Origin: Defluviicoccus sp.
GTDB lineage: Bacteria > Pseudomonadota > Alphaproteobacteria > Rhodospirillales > Defluviicoccaceae
Assembly (NCBI GenBank): GCA_013414705.1
Contig: CP058705.1
Location: forward strand, 181,578 to 191,336
DNA length: 9,759 nt
Direction of reading: 5' to 3'
Shown one piece after another: positions 1 through 6,986 of this stretch (position 1 is the stretch's first letter; each line of letters starts with the position of its first letter). Both the position numbers and the translations under genes were made by a program. Below the pieces are notes generated by a model that did not search any database, had not been told where the DNA came from, and saw nothing but the letters and a program-made list of their open reading frames with translations.

Positions 1-798
1 CCCGGGGATCTGTGGCTGCTCGGCGAGCACCGGTTGCTGTGTGGCGAGCACCGGTTGTTGTGTGGCGATGCCACGTCGGCCGACAACGTCAGGCGGTTGC
101 TTGGCGGCACCCATCTTCACCTGATGGTCACCGATCAACCCTATGGGGTGAACTACGATCCCTCCTGGCGCAACGACGCCGGCGTGTCGGTGACGGCACG
201 CACCGGCGCCGTCCGCAACGACGACCGCGCCGATTGGCGCGAGGCGTGGGCGCTTTTCCCGGGCGATGTCGCCTACGTGTGGCACGCTGGCGTTCACGGG
301 CGGACGGTTGTCGACAGCCTCGAGGCTTGCGGCTTCGGCATCCGCGCACAGCTGATCTGGGTGAAGACCCGCTTCGTGCTCAGTCGCGGCCATTACCACT
401 GGCAGCACGAGCCGTGCTTCTATGCCGTCCGCGATGGCGGCGAGTCCCGCTGGAAAGGTGCACGCGACCAATCGACGGTGTGGCAGATCGCAGCGAATGC
501 TGATGACGACGCGGCGACGGTGCATGGGACCCAGAAGCCGGTCGAGTGCATGCTGCGGCCGATCCTCAACAACAGTGCTCGTGGCGATACGGTGTACGAG
601 CCGTTTGCCGGCAGCGGTACGACCCTCGTTGCCGCCGAGAAGTCGGGTCGCCGCTGCTTCGGTATGGAAATCGAGCCGCGCTACTGCGACGTGATCGTGA
701 GCCGATGGCAGAAGTCCAGCGACCGGCAGGCCACGCTCGATGGCGATGGCCGAACATTCGACGAGGTCGCTGCCGAGCGGCTGCCCAAAGCGGCATGA
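1..798 (+). CDS. DNA modification methylase (N4-cytosine/N6-adenine type), 5' end outside the window
   Basis: The open frame runs from the left edge to TGA at 796-798, giving 265 visible residues. It transfers a methyl group from S-adenosylmethionine to a base amino group. The catalytic-type motif comes first (TDQPYG, codons 130-147) and the SAM-binding motif later (PFAGSGTT, 601-624), the order of beta-class amino-methyltransferases. The opening GDLWLLGEHRLLCG text is typical of phage and prophage methylases that carry a ParB-like nuclease domain ahead of the methylase domain, so the missing N-terminus may hold that domain. Two oddities: the motif reads DQPY where DPPY is expected, and a 21-bp tandem duplication repeats GEHRLLC. 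A TTG at 34 could be taken as a start, but homology upstream of it argues for a truncated gene. Its stop overlaps the next start (ATGA). Methylase class is certain; target sequence is unknown. Confidence 0.9.
   Translation, partial: PGDLWLLGEHRLLCGEHRLLCGDATSADNVRRLLGGTHLHLMVTDQPYGVNYDPSWRNDAGVSVTARTGAVRNDDRADWREAWALFPGDVAYVWHAGVHGRTVVDSLEACGFGIRAQLIWVKTRFVLSRGHYHWQHEPCFYAVRDGGESRWKGARDQSTVWQIAANADDDAATVHGTQKPVECMLRPILNNSARGDTVYEPFAGSGTTLVAAEKSGRRCFGMEIEPRYCDVIVSRWQKSSDRQATLDGDGRTFDEVAAERLPKAA
22..63 (+). repeat. Tandem 21-bp duplication inside the methylase gene
   Basis: Bases 22-42 and 43-63 are adjacent direct copies of a 21-bp unit differing only at one base (C at 37, T at 58). The unit is a whole number of codons and encodes GEHRLLC twice in frame. 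In related methylases this segment (GEHRLLCGDAT) normally occurs once, so this looks like an in-frame slippage duplication. Confidence 0.9.
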
Positions 799-1079
799 AC
801 GCGCACGCGGAGGCTGCGGGCGGCACGCAATCGCGCCGCATGTCGCTGGTCGAGGCGATCGCCAACGTCGGCGTCGGCTTTGTCGTCGCGCTGCTGACGC
901 AGATCATCGTCTTCCCGCTGTTCGGGTTGCGGGTCAGCCTCGGCGACAACCTGGTGCTGGGTTCGATTTTCACGATCGTGTCCATCGTCCGCTCGTACAC
1001 ACTTCGCAGGGTGTTCGAAACGATGCGACTGTACGGCACTGAAACGAGCACCGCCGGGCACAGGGCCCGGCGGCCATGA
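795..1079 (+). CDS. Small DUF7220-like prophage membrane protein
   Basis: This encodes 94 residues from ATG 795, which shares four bases with the methylase stop (ATGA), implying translational coupling. After a polar start, residues around 17-47 hold a hydrophobic helix (VGFVVALLTQIIVFPLFG). A conserved SLGDN turn follows, then a second helix (LVLGSIFTIVSIVRSY), ending in a basic tail with LRRVFE. The SRRMSLVEA...FPLFGL...SLGDN...RSYTLRRVFE layout matches the DUF7220 type of small alphaproteobacterial phage proteins as I remember it. Two membrane segments with short charged ends suggest inner-membrane location. The role is unknown; a holin or superinfection-exclusion role is possible but not shown. 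A second in-frame ATG at 840 (MSLVEA) could also be the start. Confidence 0.8.
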   Translation: MNAHAEAAGGTQSRRMSLVEAIANVGVGFVVALLTQIIVFPLFGLRVSLGDNLVLGSIFTIVSIVRSYTLRRVFETMRLYGTETSTAGHRARRP

Positions 1080-1106
1080 TCCGGGCTGGGGCGTGGTGCC
1101 CGGATC
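1078..1106. terminator. Candidate bidirectional hairpin terminator between converging genes
   Basis: GATCCGGGC (1078-1086) and GCCCGGATC (1098-1106) form a perfect 9-bp stem around an 11-base loop. It starts at the stop codon of the plus-strand membrane protein and lies 24 bases from the stop of the converging minus-strand gene. There is no clear U-tract on either side, so terminator function is inferred from position and stem strength only. Confidence 0.35.
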
Positions 1107-1129
1107 GCCCGGGATCCTTATCAGGATGC

Positions 1130-1366
1130 TCAGTTCGGTTTGTCGCCCCGATGCTCGCGAATGGACCGGGCGAGGACATCGTCGTCGCTCTCGCCGGGCA
1201 GCCGCAGCTGATCGATGCGTTCGGCAACCTCATCGGAGACCGGGATCAGCCAGCTGCCGTCGGTCTGCCGCCGGCCGGTTTCGTGGAACGGAAAGATGGT
1301 GGCATCGACGATCGCCCGATGGGTCGCGTCACTAATATGGAGCCACCGCATTGACGGGGTTTCCAT
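1130..1366 (-). CDS. Conserved-looking 78-residue protein of unknown function
   Basis: This frame encodes 78 residues from ATG at 1366-1364, with a possible internal start at 1351 (MRWLHI). The chosen ATG shares its A with the TGA of the upstream DUF3489 frame (TGATG), the usual sign of translational coupling. The sequence holds HISDATHRAIV, then a GSWLIPVSDEVAERIDQLRLPGESDDDVL stretch and a basic C-terminus ending GDKPN. No signal peptide or membrane segment is visible. The strand followed by an alpha-helical, charged C-terminal half resembles small ribbon-helix or antitoxin-sized DNA-binding proteins, but I cannot name a family. Because it directly follows DUF3489 it probably belongs to the same minus-strand accessory operon. 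Confidence 0.7.
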   Translation of the reverse strand: METPSMRWLHISDATHRAIVDATIFPFHETGRRQTDGSWLIPVSDEVAERIDQLRLPGESDDDVLARSIREHRGDKPN

Positions 1367-1917
1367 CACGCACCGATCCGATACACGCGCGGGCCGTCCG
1401 CGCTCTTCTGCGAGCTGATAGTGAGCCCGAGCCTTTTCTTCAGCGCACCGGCCAAGGCGCCACGGACGGTGTGGCAGGCCCACCCCATCGCCTCGGCGAT
1501 CTGCTCGACGGTCGCCCTCCGGCCGTTGGAGCATCTCGATCATGCGGGCTTGCTTGGTGCTCCGCGCCCCCGCGGGCTGCGATCGGGCCGACTGCCGGAG
1601 AGCCGCCGCGCCGTGACCGCGGGCGCCTCCGCCGGTTCGTTGGCTGGCGCTGGTTCCACCGATTCTTCGGTGACGACCGTGGCAGACCCGCAGTCGCCGT
1701 CACGCAGGTGCGCGCGCCACGCGGCGGCGCTCAGCCTGCCGCTGAGCAGACCGTCGGCGGCGTCGAAGACGTCCTCGGCGGAAAGACCGATCTGCGCGGC
1801 GCTGCGCTCGATCGCCTTGATCGCGTTGCGCTTGGTGTTGGGGTTGCGGCGTTCGTGCTCCAGCGCGCTGAGGATCTGCGCCAGCTGGGCGAGGCTGAAG
1901 GGGTGCTCGATGCTCAT
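1366..1917 (-). pseudogene. DUF3489 protein, broken by two compensating indels
   Basis: The N-terminal part starts at ATG 1917 (MSIEHPFSLAQLAQ) behind a good GAGAGGA site at 1926-1932, and continues through RNPNTKRNAIKAI and a variable Pro/Ala linker. This frame then hits TGA at 1542-1540. The conserved DUF3489 domain is found in pieces: STKQARMIEMLQRPEG lies in a second frame (about 1565-1516), and TVEQIAEAMGW...HTVRGALAGALKKRLGL...GPRVYRI returns to the first frame and ends at TGA 1368-1366. One lost base in the C5 run at 1567-1571 and two lost bases near 1512-1515 restore one frame of 184 residues. The domain is a winged-helix-like fold (IAEAMGWACHTVRG recognition region), so DNA binding is likely; its job is unknown. 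An alternative in-frame ATG lies at 1962. Confidence 0.82.
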
Positions 1918-2121
1918 TGGTAGCGTCCTCTCATCCGGCGCCGTGAAGGCGGCGCCTTCCATGTCCCTGAGCCCCGCGCCCAGTGGCGGTCGGGGCTGAT
2001 GCAAGGATCGTTCGGTGCGTTCATAAGGGCTTAACCCGGCCACAACATCAACTCTAATCGGTTGTTTATAAATGGATTTGTTGCGGGCGTTCGGTTCATC
2101 TGATGATCGCTGCGAGGAAGG
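1918..2121. promoter_or_regulatory. Divergent control region between the DUF3489 operon and the phage head operon
   Basis: This 204-base stretch separates genes that start outward on both strands, so promoters for both should lie here. Its middle (about 2041-2080) is clearly more AT-rich than the surroundings and contains TTTATAAAT (2065-2073), a plausible -10 core. I see no -35 box at proper spacing on either strand. ACAAC (2042-2046) and GTTGT (2061-2065) form a short inverted repeat that could be an operator half-site pair. The small terminase start at 2122 is preceded by AGGAAGG (2115-2121), a strong but tightly spaced ribosome site. No convincing small gene is seen. Confidence 0.4.
1970..1997 (-). 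other. Leader hairpin upstream of the DUF3489 gene
   Basis: AGCCCCG (1970-1976) and CGGGGCT (1991-1997) form a perfect 7-bp stem around 14 bases, within the expected 5' leader of the minus-strand operon. A second stem can form between the GGCGCC copies at 1937-1942 and 1951-1956, just before the ribosome site at 1926-1932. They may influence translation of the leader or simply reflect high GC content. Confidence 0.3.
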
Positions 2122-2715
2122 ATGAGCGAGCGTCGAAGCGAGCATTTTCGCGACCGTGCGGGCCTGAGCGAACGCGAATACGCGGTGCACGCCGGCATCT
2201 CGCGCGGCGCGGTACAGAAGGCGCGGGGCTCGGGCCGGCTGGTGCTGCACGGCGACGGCTCGATCGATGTCGCCGCCTCGGATGCGCGTCGCACGCAGGC
2301 CACCGATCCAGCGATGCGGCGTGGCCGGCGCGAACTGCCGCTGCGTCCCGTACCGGACGCCACCGTTGGCTCGGTTGCCGAGACGCTGCGCGAGCAGGGA
2401 CTGCCGGCACCACAGGCTCCCGCCGGCATGACCTACCTGCAGGCGCGCACCGCCAACGAGGTGCTGAAGGCGCAGGAGCGGAAGATGCGGCTGCAGAAGC
2501 TGAAGGGCGAGGTGATCGACCGGGCCCGGGCCACAGCCCTGGTGTTCCGCCTGGCGCGGCAGGAGCGCGACGCCTGGGCCGGCTGGCCGGCGCGGGTGGC
2601 GGCGATGATGGCCGCCGATCTGGGCATCGGGGCGCACACGATGCAGACAGTTCTGGAGACCCATGTCCGCCACCACCTCGGCGAGCTGGCCGAGGTCCGG
2701 CCTGAATTCCGGTGA
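2122..2715 (+). CDS. Phage terminase small subunit-like protein (Nu1-type, HTH)
   Basis: This encodes 197 residues from ATG 2122 with AGGAAGG immediately upstream. The N-terminus carries a helix-turn-helix (GLSEREYAVHAGISRGAVQKA, about residues 14-34) followed by GRLVLHGDGSIDVAASDARR, a layout seen in Nu1-like packaging recognition proteins. A linker leads to a helical, charged region (YLQARTANEVLKAQERKMRLQKLKGEVIDRA, about 108-140) typical for oligomerisation. The C-terminal VFRLARQERDAWAGWPARVAA segment is usual for this group. The small subunit binds the packaging site and recruits the large subunit, whose start lies inside this gene's 3' end. Assignment rests on motif resemblance plus position directly ahead of GpA. 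Confidence 0.85.
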   Translation: MSERRSEHFRDRAGLSEREYAVHAGISRGAVQKARGSGRLVLHGDGSIDVAASDARRTQATDPAMRRGRRELPLRPVPDATVGSVAETLREQGLPAPQAPAGMTYLQARTANEVLKAQERKMRLQKLKGEVIDRARATALVFRLARQERDAWAGWPARVAAMMAADLGIGAHTMQTVLETHVRHHLGELAEVRPEFR

Positions 2716-4077
2716 CACCATCGATCTCGCCTTTGATGGCGCCGATGCACTGCTGCATGCGTGGCGTGACGGACTCACGCCTGACCCCGATCTCACCGTC
2801 TCGGCATGGGCTGACCGGCATCGGGTGCTGAGTCCCCGCGGCGCCAACGAGGCGGGGCCATGGCGGACCAGCCGCACGCCGTACCTGCAGGAGCTGATGG
2901 ACGCCCTCAGCCCCGGCATCCGGCGCAGCGGGTGGTGTTCATGAAGGGCAGCCAGCTGGGCGCCAGTGAGAGCGGCTGCAACTGGATCGGCTTCGTCATC
3001 CATCACGCGCCCGGGCCGACGCTGGCGGTGCAGCCGTCGGTCGAGCTCGCCAAGCGGTTCTCGCAGCAGCGCATCGATCCGCTGATCGAGGAGAGCCCGG
3101 AGCTGCGCCAGAAGGTGGCGCCGGCCCGCGCGCGCGACAGCGGCAATACCGTGCTGTCGAAGGAGTTCCCGGGCGGCATCCTGGTGATGACCGGGGCGAA
3201 CAGTGCCGTAGGCCTGCGCTCGATGCCGGTGCGCTATCTGTTCCTCGACGAAGTCGATGCGTATCCGCCGTCCGCCGACGACGAGGGCGATCCGGTGGCG
3301 CTGGCGGAAGCGCGCACGCGCACCTTCTCCTGGCGGCGCAAGGTGTTTCTCGCCTCGACGCCGACGATCAAGGGACTGTCGCGCATCGAGCGGGAATTCG
3401 AGGCCTCCGATCAGCGGCGCTACTTCGTGCCGTGTCCGCACTGCGGACAGGATCAGTGGCTCAAGTTCGCACGCCTGCGCTGGGAAACCGGCCGGCCGGA
3501 AACGGCCGCCTACGTCTGCGAGGGCTGCGAGCAGCCGATTGCCGAGCATCACAAGACGCGGATGCTCAGTAGGGGCAGTGGCGGCCGACAGCGGTTCCTG
3601 TCGATCCGCTCTCCATCGGCTTTCATCTGTCGAGCCTCTACAGCCCGGTCGGCTGGCTGTCGTGGGAGCGCATCGCCCGCGACTGGGAAGCATGCCAGTC
3701 GTCGGACGAGGCCAAGCGGAGCTTCATCAACACCGTGCTGGGCGAGAGCTGGGCTGAAACCGGCGAAGCGCCCGACTGGCTGCGCCTCTACGAGCGGCGC
3801 GAGGACTTCGTTCGCGGCACCGTGCCGCCGGGCGGACTGTTCCTCACCGCCGGCGCCGACGTGCAGAAGGACCGGATCGGATCTCGGTCTGGGCGTGGGG
3901 GCGGGGACTGGAGAGCTGGCTGGTCGATCACCTGGTGATCGAGGGCGGTCCCGGCGAGGCGGCAACCTGGGCACAGGTATCGACCCTGCTTGGCGAGACC
4001 TGGCCGCATGCGTCCGGTGTCCGGCTCGGACTGGCGCGGCTTGGTATCGACACCGGCTACGAGGCGCCTGCCGTCTA
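2663..4077 (+). pseudogene. Phage terminase large subunit (GpA family), 5' part: three frameshifts and cut by an IS
   Basis: GpA is the ATPase-nuclease that cuts and pumps phage DNA into heads. ATG 2663 overlaps the small subunit by 53 bases; the text then runs TVSAWADRHRVLSPRGANEAGPW...YLQELMDALSPG. Frame break 1 is near 2917: one lost C restores PGHPAQRVVFMKG. The Walker A-like KGSQLGAS is at 2944-2967, Walker B-like YLFLDEVD at about 3235-3258, and two Cys pairs (CPHCG, CEGC) at about 3433-3530. Break 2 is in the G run 3572-3575 (one lost G restores RGQWRPTA, then SIGFHLSSLYSP). The nuclease-domain motif GADVQKDRI has its Asp at 3858. Break 3 is at 3879-3880; then SVWAWGRGLESWLVDH follows. 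The gene stops at the IS after codons for EAPAV. Joined to 6395-6983 with three bases restored it gives 668 residues, normal for the family. Confidence 0.93.
4073..4077 (+). repeat. Target site duplication, left copy (GTCTA)
   Basis: GTCTA directly before the IS left end is repeated directly after its right end at 6390-6394. Removing the element and one copy rejoins the terminase reading frame as GCC GTC TAT GCC TGG (AVYAW). Confidence 0.93.
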
Positions 4078-4127
4078 TGTTGGCCGACAGATGAAACTGC
4101 CCCCTGGCGACACGAAAATTGACCCCC
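4078..4127 (+). repeat. IS21 left end with two transposase-binding repeats
   Basis: The outer copy CGACAGATGAAACTGCCCC (4085-4103) and inner copy CGACACGAAAATTGACCCC (4108-4126) repeat directly with about 23-base spacing, following the terminal TGTTGGC. Both match, in inverted orientation, the paired repeats at the right end. Such double sites are characteristic of IS21 ends. Confidence 0.85.
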
Positions 4128-4147
4128 TGTTCACGAGAGGTGGGGAC

Positions 4148-5429
4148 ATGACGATGGTGGTGGATTGTCTTCCCGTAGCAGGGACTGCGGGGAAAGATCG
4201 GATGGAAACGCCGGAGGATGTGGCGGCGATGCTGCGGCTTTCGGAGCTGGGCTGGGGCGAAGCGGATCGCGTTCACGCTCGGCTGCAGCCGGAACACGGT
4301 CCGCAGATATTTGCGCCAGGGCGGCTGGAAGGCGTATCGCGGCGCCCAGCGGCCGGGTGCGCTTGACGGGCTGGAAGATTGGTTGGCCGAGCGGTTTCGC
4401 CGGCACCGGGGCAACGCGGACGTCATTCGTCAGGAACTCGCGCGGGAGCAAGGAATTCAGGTCAGCCTGCGCACGGTGGAACGGTCGGTTCGCGATCTTC
4501 GGCGCGAGCTGGCGGCCGAGGCACAGGCGTGCGTTCGGTTCGAGACACCGCCGGGCCGGCAGCTGCAGATCGACTTCGGCTCGATCTCGGTTGCGATCGG
4601 TGGCGAGGTGGTACGGGTCTATCTGTTCGTGGCGACGCTCGGGTACTCGCGGCGCGGGTTCGTGATGGCCTTCCGCCATGAGCGCCAGTGCGCCTGGTTC
4701 GAAGGTATCGAGGCGGCGTTCCGGCACTTCGGCGGGGTGCCGTCCGAGGTGCTGCTCGACAACGCCAAGGCGCTCGTCCTGCATCACGACGCGACCACGC
4801 GCAAGGTCGTGTTCAACGAGCGCTTCCACAGCTTTGCGCGCTACTGGGACTTCCGGCCGCGGGCCTGCGCGCCCTATCGCGCGCGGACGAAGGGCAAGGA
4901 CGAACGGGGCGTCGGCTACGTCAAGCGAAACGCCATTGCCGGGCGGTCTTTCACATCCTGGGCCGAGCTGGAGGCCCACCTCGCCTGGTGGATGCGTGAC
5001 ATTGCCGATCGGCGCGTTCATGGCACGACCGGCGAGCCGCCGATTGAGCGGTTCGTCCGCGACGAGGCCGACACCTTGCGACCGATCGGCGGGCGACCAC
5101 CGTTCCGACAGGTCCGCGAGGTGGCGCGGCGGGTTCAGGGGGACGGCTGCATCACGCTTGATACCAATCACTACAGCGTCCCGTGGCAGCTGATCGGCGC
5201 CGAGGTAACGGTCGAGCAGGCGGACGGAATCGTCCGCATCCGCCATGGCGGATGCGAAGTGGCCTGTCATCCGCTCCGCCGGGGACGGCGCGAACGGGCG
5301 ATCGATTCCGCCCATCTCGCCGGCATTGTCGCCGGCGGAGGCCCGCGCCCTGTCCCGCCGGCGCCCGAGGGCTGCGCTCTGTTGCGGCCGCTCGCCGAGT
5401 ACGAGGCCGTGGCGGGAGGTGGCTGGTGA
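4148..5429 (+). pseudogene. istA: IS21 transposase IstA, one frameshift near the N-terminus
   Basis: IstA is the DDE recombinase that cuts and joins IS ends. The best start is ATG 4148, behind AGAGGTGGGGAC; ATG 4202 (METPEDVAAM) is an alternative. The frame reads MLRLSELGWG, then breaks at about 4256-4260; the continuing frame resumes at AKRIAFTLGCSRNTVRRYLR, the helix-turn-helix. Two lost bases in a GCGC stretch explain it best and give 427 residues. The catalytic domain has D at 4572 (QLQIDFGS), D at 4758 (VLLDNAKA) and E at 4902 (GKDERGVGYVK), all present. The C-terminal domain (LDTNHYSVPWQLIGAEV) is intact and ends AEYEAVAGGGW. Downstream restart at ATG 4218 would lack part of the DNA-binding domain and has no well-spaced ribosome site. 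If the break is real, the element probably cannot move alone. Confidence 0.93.
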
Positions 5430-6217
5430 GCGCGGCGATCGATCCCTTGCCGGACATGTTGACGCGGCTCAGCCTGAAGGCAATGCGCGACCGGCTCGAC
5501 GGCCTGCTCGACGACGCGGCGCGGCGAAATCTCAGTCTGCGGGAAACGCTGGCGCTGCTGTGTGAAGCGGAAGTCACCCATCGTGAGCAACGGCGCATCC
5601 AGATGGGCATGGGGCTCGCCAAGTTCCCCTTCGTCAGGACGCTCGACGGCTTCGAGTTTGACGCGCAACCCTCGCTCGATCCAAGGCAGATCCGTGACCT
5701 CGCCGCCTGCCGCTGGGTGGCCAACGGCGATACGCTGCTGTTGCTGGGGCCACCCGGCGTCGGCAAGACGCATCTGGCGGTGGCGCTTGGCCGGGAAGCG
5801 GTCCGCCTCGGCCACTCCGTGCTGTTCGTCCCGGCGACAGGGCTGCTGACCACGCTGGCGCGTGCGCACAGCGAAGCACGCTTGGAAGACAGACTCGTTT
5901 TCTACGGCAAACCCAGGCTGCTGATCGTCGACGAACTCGGCTATCTGCCGTTCGAGCCAGACGCCGCGCACCTGTTCTTCCAACTGGTCTCGCGGCGCTA
6001 CGAGCGCGGCAGCCTGCTGATCACCAGCAACCGCAGCGTCGGCGATTGGGGCACGGTGTTCGGCGATCCAGTGGTCGCAACCGCGATCCTCGACCGCTTG
6101 CTGCATCACAGCCACGTCGTCACCATCCGCGGCGACAGCTATCGACTGCGTGAAAAGCGCCGATCCGGCCTGATCAAGCCGACGTCGCACGAGCCGGACC
6201 CGGCGAAACAGGTATGA
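5426..6217 (+). CDS. istB: IS21 helper ATPase IstB
   Basis: This encodes 263 residues from GTG 5426, which overlaps the istA stop as GTGA, the usual coupled istA-istB arrangement. An ATG at 5456 (MLTRLSLKAMRDRL) is a second candidate. The N-terminal helical domain (RLSLKAMRDRLDGLLDDA...EAEVTHREQRRI) mediates assembly. The AAA+ core has Walker A GPPGVGKTH (residues about 108-116) and Walker B LLIVDELGYLPF with Asp near residue 169. A sensor-type SNRSVGDWG and the final GDSYRLREKR follow, all typical of IstB. IstB oligomerises on target DNA with ATP and activates IstA. The frame is complete with normal length, so this half of the element looks functional. Confidence 0.97.
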   Translation: MSAAIDPLPDMLTRLSLKAMRDRLDGLLDDAARRNLSLRETLALLCEAEVTHREQRRIQMGMGLAKFPFVRTLDGFEFDAQPSLDPRQIRDLAACRWVANGDTLLLLGPPGVGKTHLAVALGREAVRLGHSVLFVPATGLLTTLARAHSEARLEDRLVFYGKPRLLIVDELGYLPFEPDAAHLFFQLVSRRYERGSLLITSNRSVGDWGTVFGDPVVATAILDRLLHHSHVVTIRGDSYRLREKRRSGLIKPTSHEPDPAKQV

Positions 6218-6337
6218 CTCCCGCTTGCCCAGGTGGGCCCACAGGCCCTCCCGCGCTCCGCTCCGCTCGCCACACAAGGGCACGGCGCTCCGCGCGGGTC
6301 CCTCCCGTGGACTACCTGGACAAGACTAACAAATCGT
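6218..6337 (+). other. Non-coding 3' tail of the IS between istB and the right end
   Basis: No open frame with coding character is present. It holds a 10-bp palindrome GTGGGCCCAC (6233-6242), a short CGCTC-type repeat (about 6254-6269) and CCCGCGC/GCGCGGG arms (about 6250-6297) that could fold into a long-loop stem. These may end istB transcription; no U-tract is seen. Confidence 0.4.
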
Positions 6338-6389
6338 GGGGGTCAATTTTCAATGTCGCCAAGGGGTCAATTCCTCATGTCGGTTGACA
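6338..6389 (+). repeat. IS21 right end with two transposase-binding repeats
   Basis: Two direct 20-base repeats beginning GGGGTCAATT and ending ATGTCG lie at 6339-6358 and 6363-6382 (16 of 20 identical, 24-base step). The terminal GTTGACA follows. Reverse-complemented, they match the left-end repeats (GAAAATTGACCCC, CCGACA). Confidence 0.85.
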
Positions 6390-6394
6390 GTCTA
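6390..6394 (+). repeat. Target site duplication, right copy (GTCTA)
   Basis: This is an identical copy of 4073-4077, directly after the IS right end ...TTGACA. Terminase text continues from here as TAT GCC TGG. Confidence 0.93.
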
Positions 6395-6983
6395 TGCCTG
6401 GGCCCGGCGGCAGGGCTGGGGCCAGGTGCTGCCCGTCAAGGGTGCCGAGGGCTTCAACCGCTCGGCACCGGTCTCCGGGCCGACGCATGTCGATGCCACC
6501 GAGGGTGGGGTGAAGATCAAGCGCGGGGCGCGGCTGTGGACAGTGGCCGTTGCCACTTTTAAGAGCGAGACCTATCGCTTCCTGCGGTCGGCGGCGCCGA
6601 CGGGCGAACAGCCAACAGATCGGTATCCGGCCGGTTTCATCCATCTGCCGCGTCAGGTCGACGCGGAGTGGGTAAAGCAGTTGGTCGCCGAGCAGCTGGT
6701 CACCGTCAAGACCCGGCGCGGCTTCACCCGCCTCGAGTGGCAGAAGCTGCGCGAACGCAACGAGGCGCTTGATTGCCGGGTCTACGCGCGGGCCGCCGCC
6801 TGGATCGCCGGTGCCGACCGCTGGCATGAGCGCAAGTGGCGGGAACTGGAGCTGCAGGTCGCGTCGGCAGAAGTGGACGAGACCAAGACAACAGAGCGCG
6901 AAGATGACCTGCACACAGCCGGTCGTCTCGCGGCGACGCCCCGCCGCGGCCGGCGTGTGTTCCGCTCCAGCTACATGAGCTGA
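6395..6983 (+). pseudogene. Phage terminase large subunit (GpA family), 3' part after the IS
   Basis: This is the continuation of the split large subunit, open to TGA 6981-6983. It reads AWARRQGWGQVLPVKG, a SAPVSGPTHVDATEGG stretch, then GARLWTVAVATFKSETYRFL of the nuclease domain. The C-terminal region WVKQLVAEQLVTVKTRRGFTRLEWQKL and NEALDCRVYARAAAWIAGADRW is the strongly conserved end of this family, followed by a variable basic tail. The open frame extends back into the IS (from about 6336), but those residues are IS end sequence, not phage protein. No frameshift is seen in this half. It has no start of its own. The stop lies three bases before the gpW-like gene. Confidence 0.93.
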
Positions 6984-6986
6984 TCG

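Larger units (their letters stand above)
4078..6389 (+). mobile_element. IS21-family insertion sequence, 2312 bp
   Basis: The element begins TGTTGGCCGACAG and ends CGGTTGACA; the inverted ends share TGT and CCGACA and are flanked by a 5-bp duplication. It carries the IS21 pair: istA (DDE transposase) and istB (AAA+ helper) overlapping by four bases. Both ends contain a second internal copy of the terminal repeat, the multiple transposase-binding layout of this family. Total length is within the usual 2-2.6 kb. It sits in the same orientation as the terminase gene it interrupts. Perfect target duplication and exact rejoining of the host frame indicate a simple and fairly recent insertion, yet istA carries a frame break. 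Confidence 0.96.

Noticed and set aside
1540..3693. Long minus-strand open frame (717 codons) across the terminase and small subunit
   Set aside because: Only its last part (from 1917 down) has real protein character (DUF3489). The rest is the low-complexity Arg/Pro/Ala shadow of plus-strand terminase genes, which have clear family motifs.
3560..3885. Programmed ribosomal frameshifting in the terminase
   Set aside because: Three separate breaks, no typical slippery heptamer that I can see, and the gene is additionally split by an IS. Terminase large subunits are not known to use such recoding.
4131..5315. Minus-strand open frame of 394 codons inside the IS
   Set aside because: It is opposite to istA, which has the DDE residues and HTH. 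Long antisense frames are expected at this GC content.
5267..6283. Minus-strand open frame of 338 codons opposite istB
   Set aside because: istB on the plus strand has Walker A and B and full length; the antisense text has no recognisable motif.
6336..6394. New fusion start for the terminase C-terminus using codons from the IS end
   Set aside because: The frame is open into the IS from about 6336, but it would make only a C-terminal fragment without the ATPase domain, and no clear ribosome site is seen.
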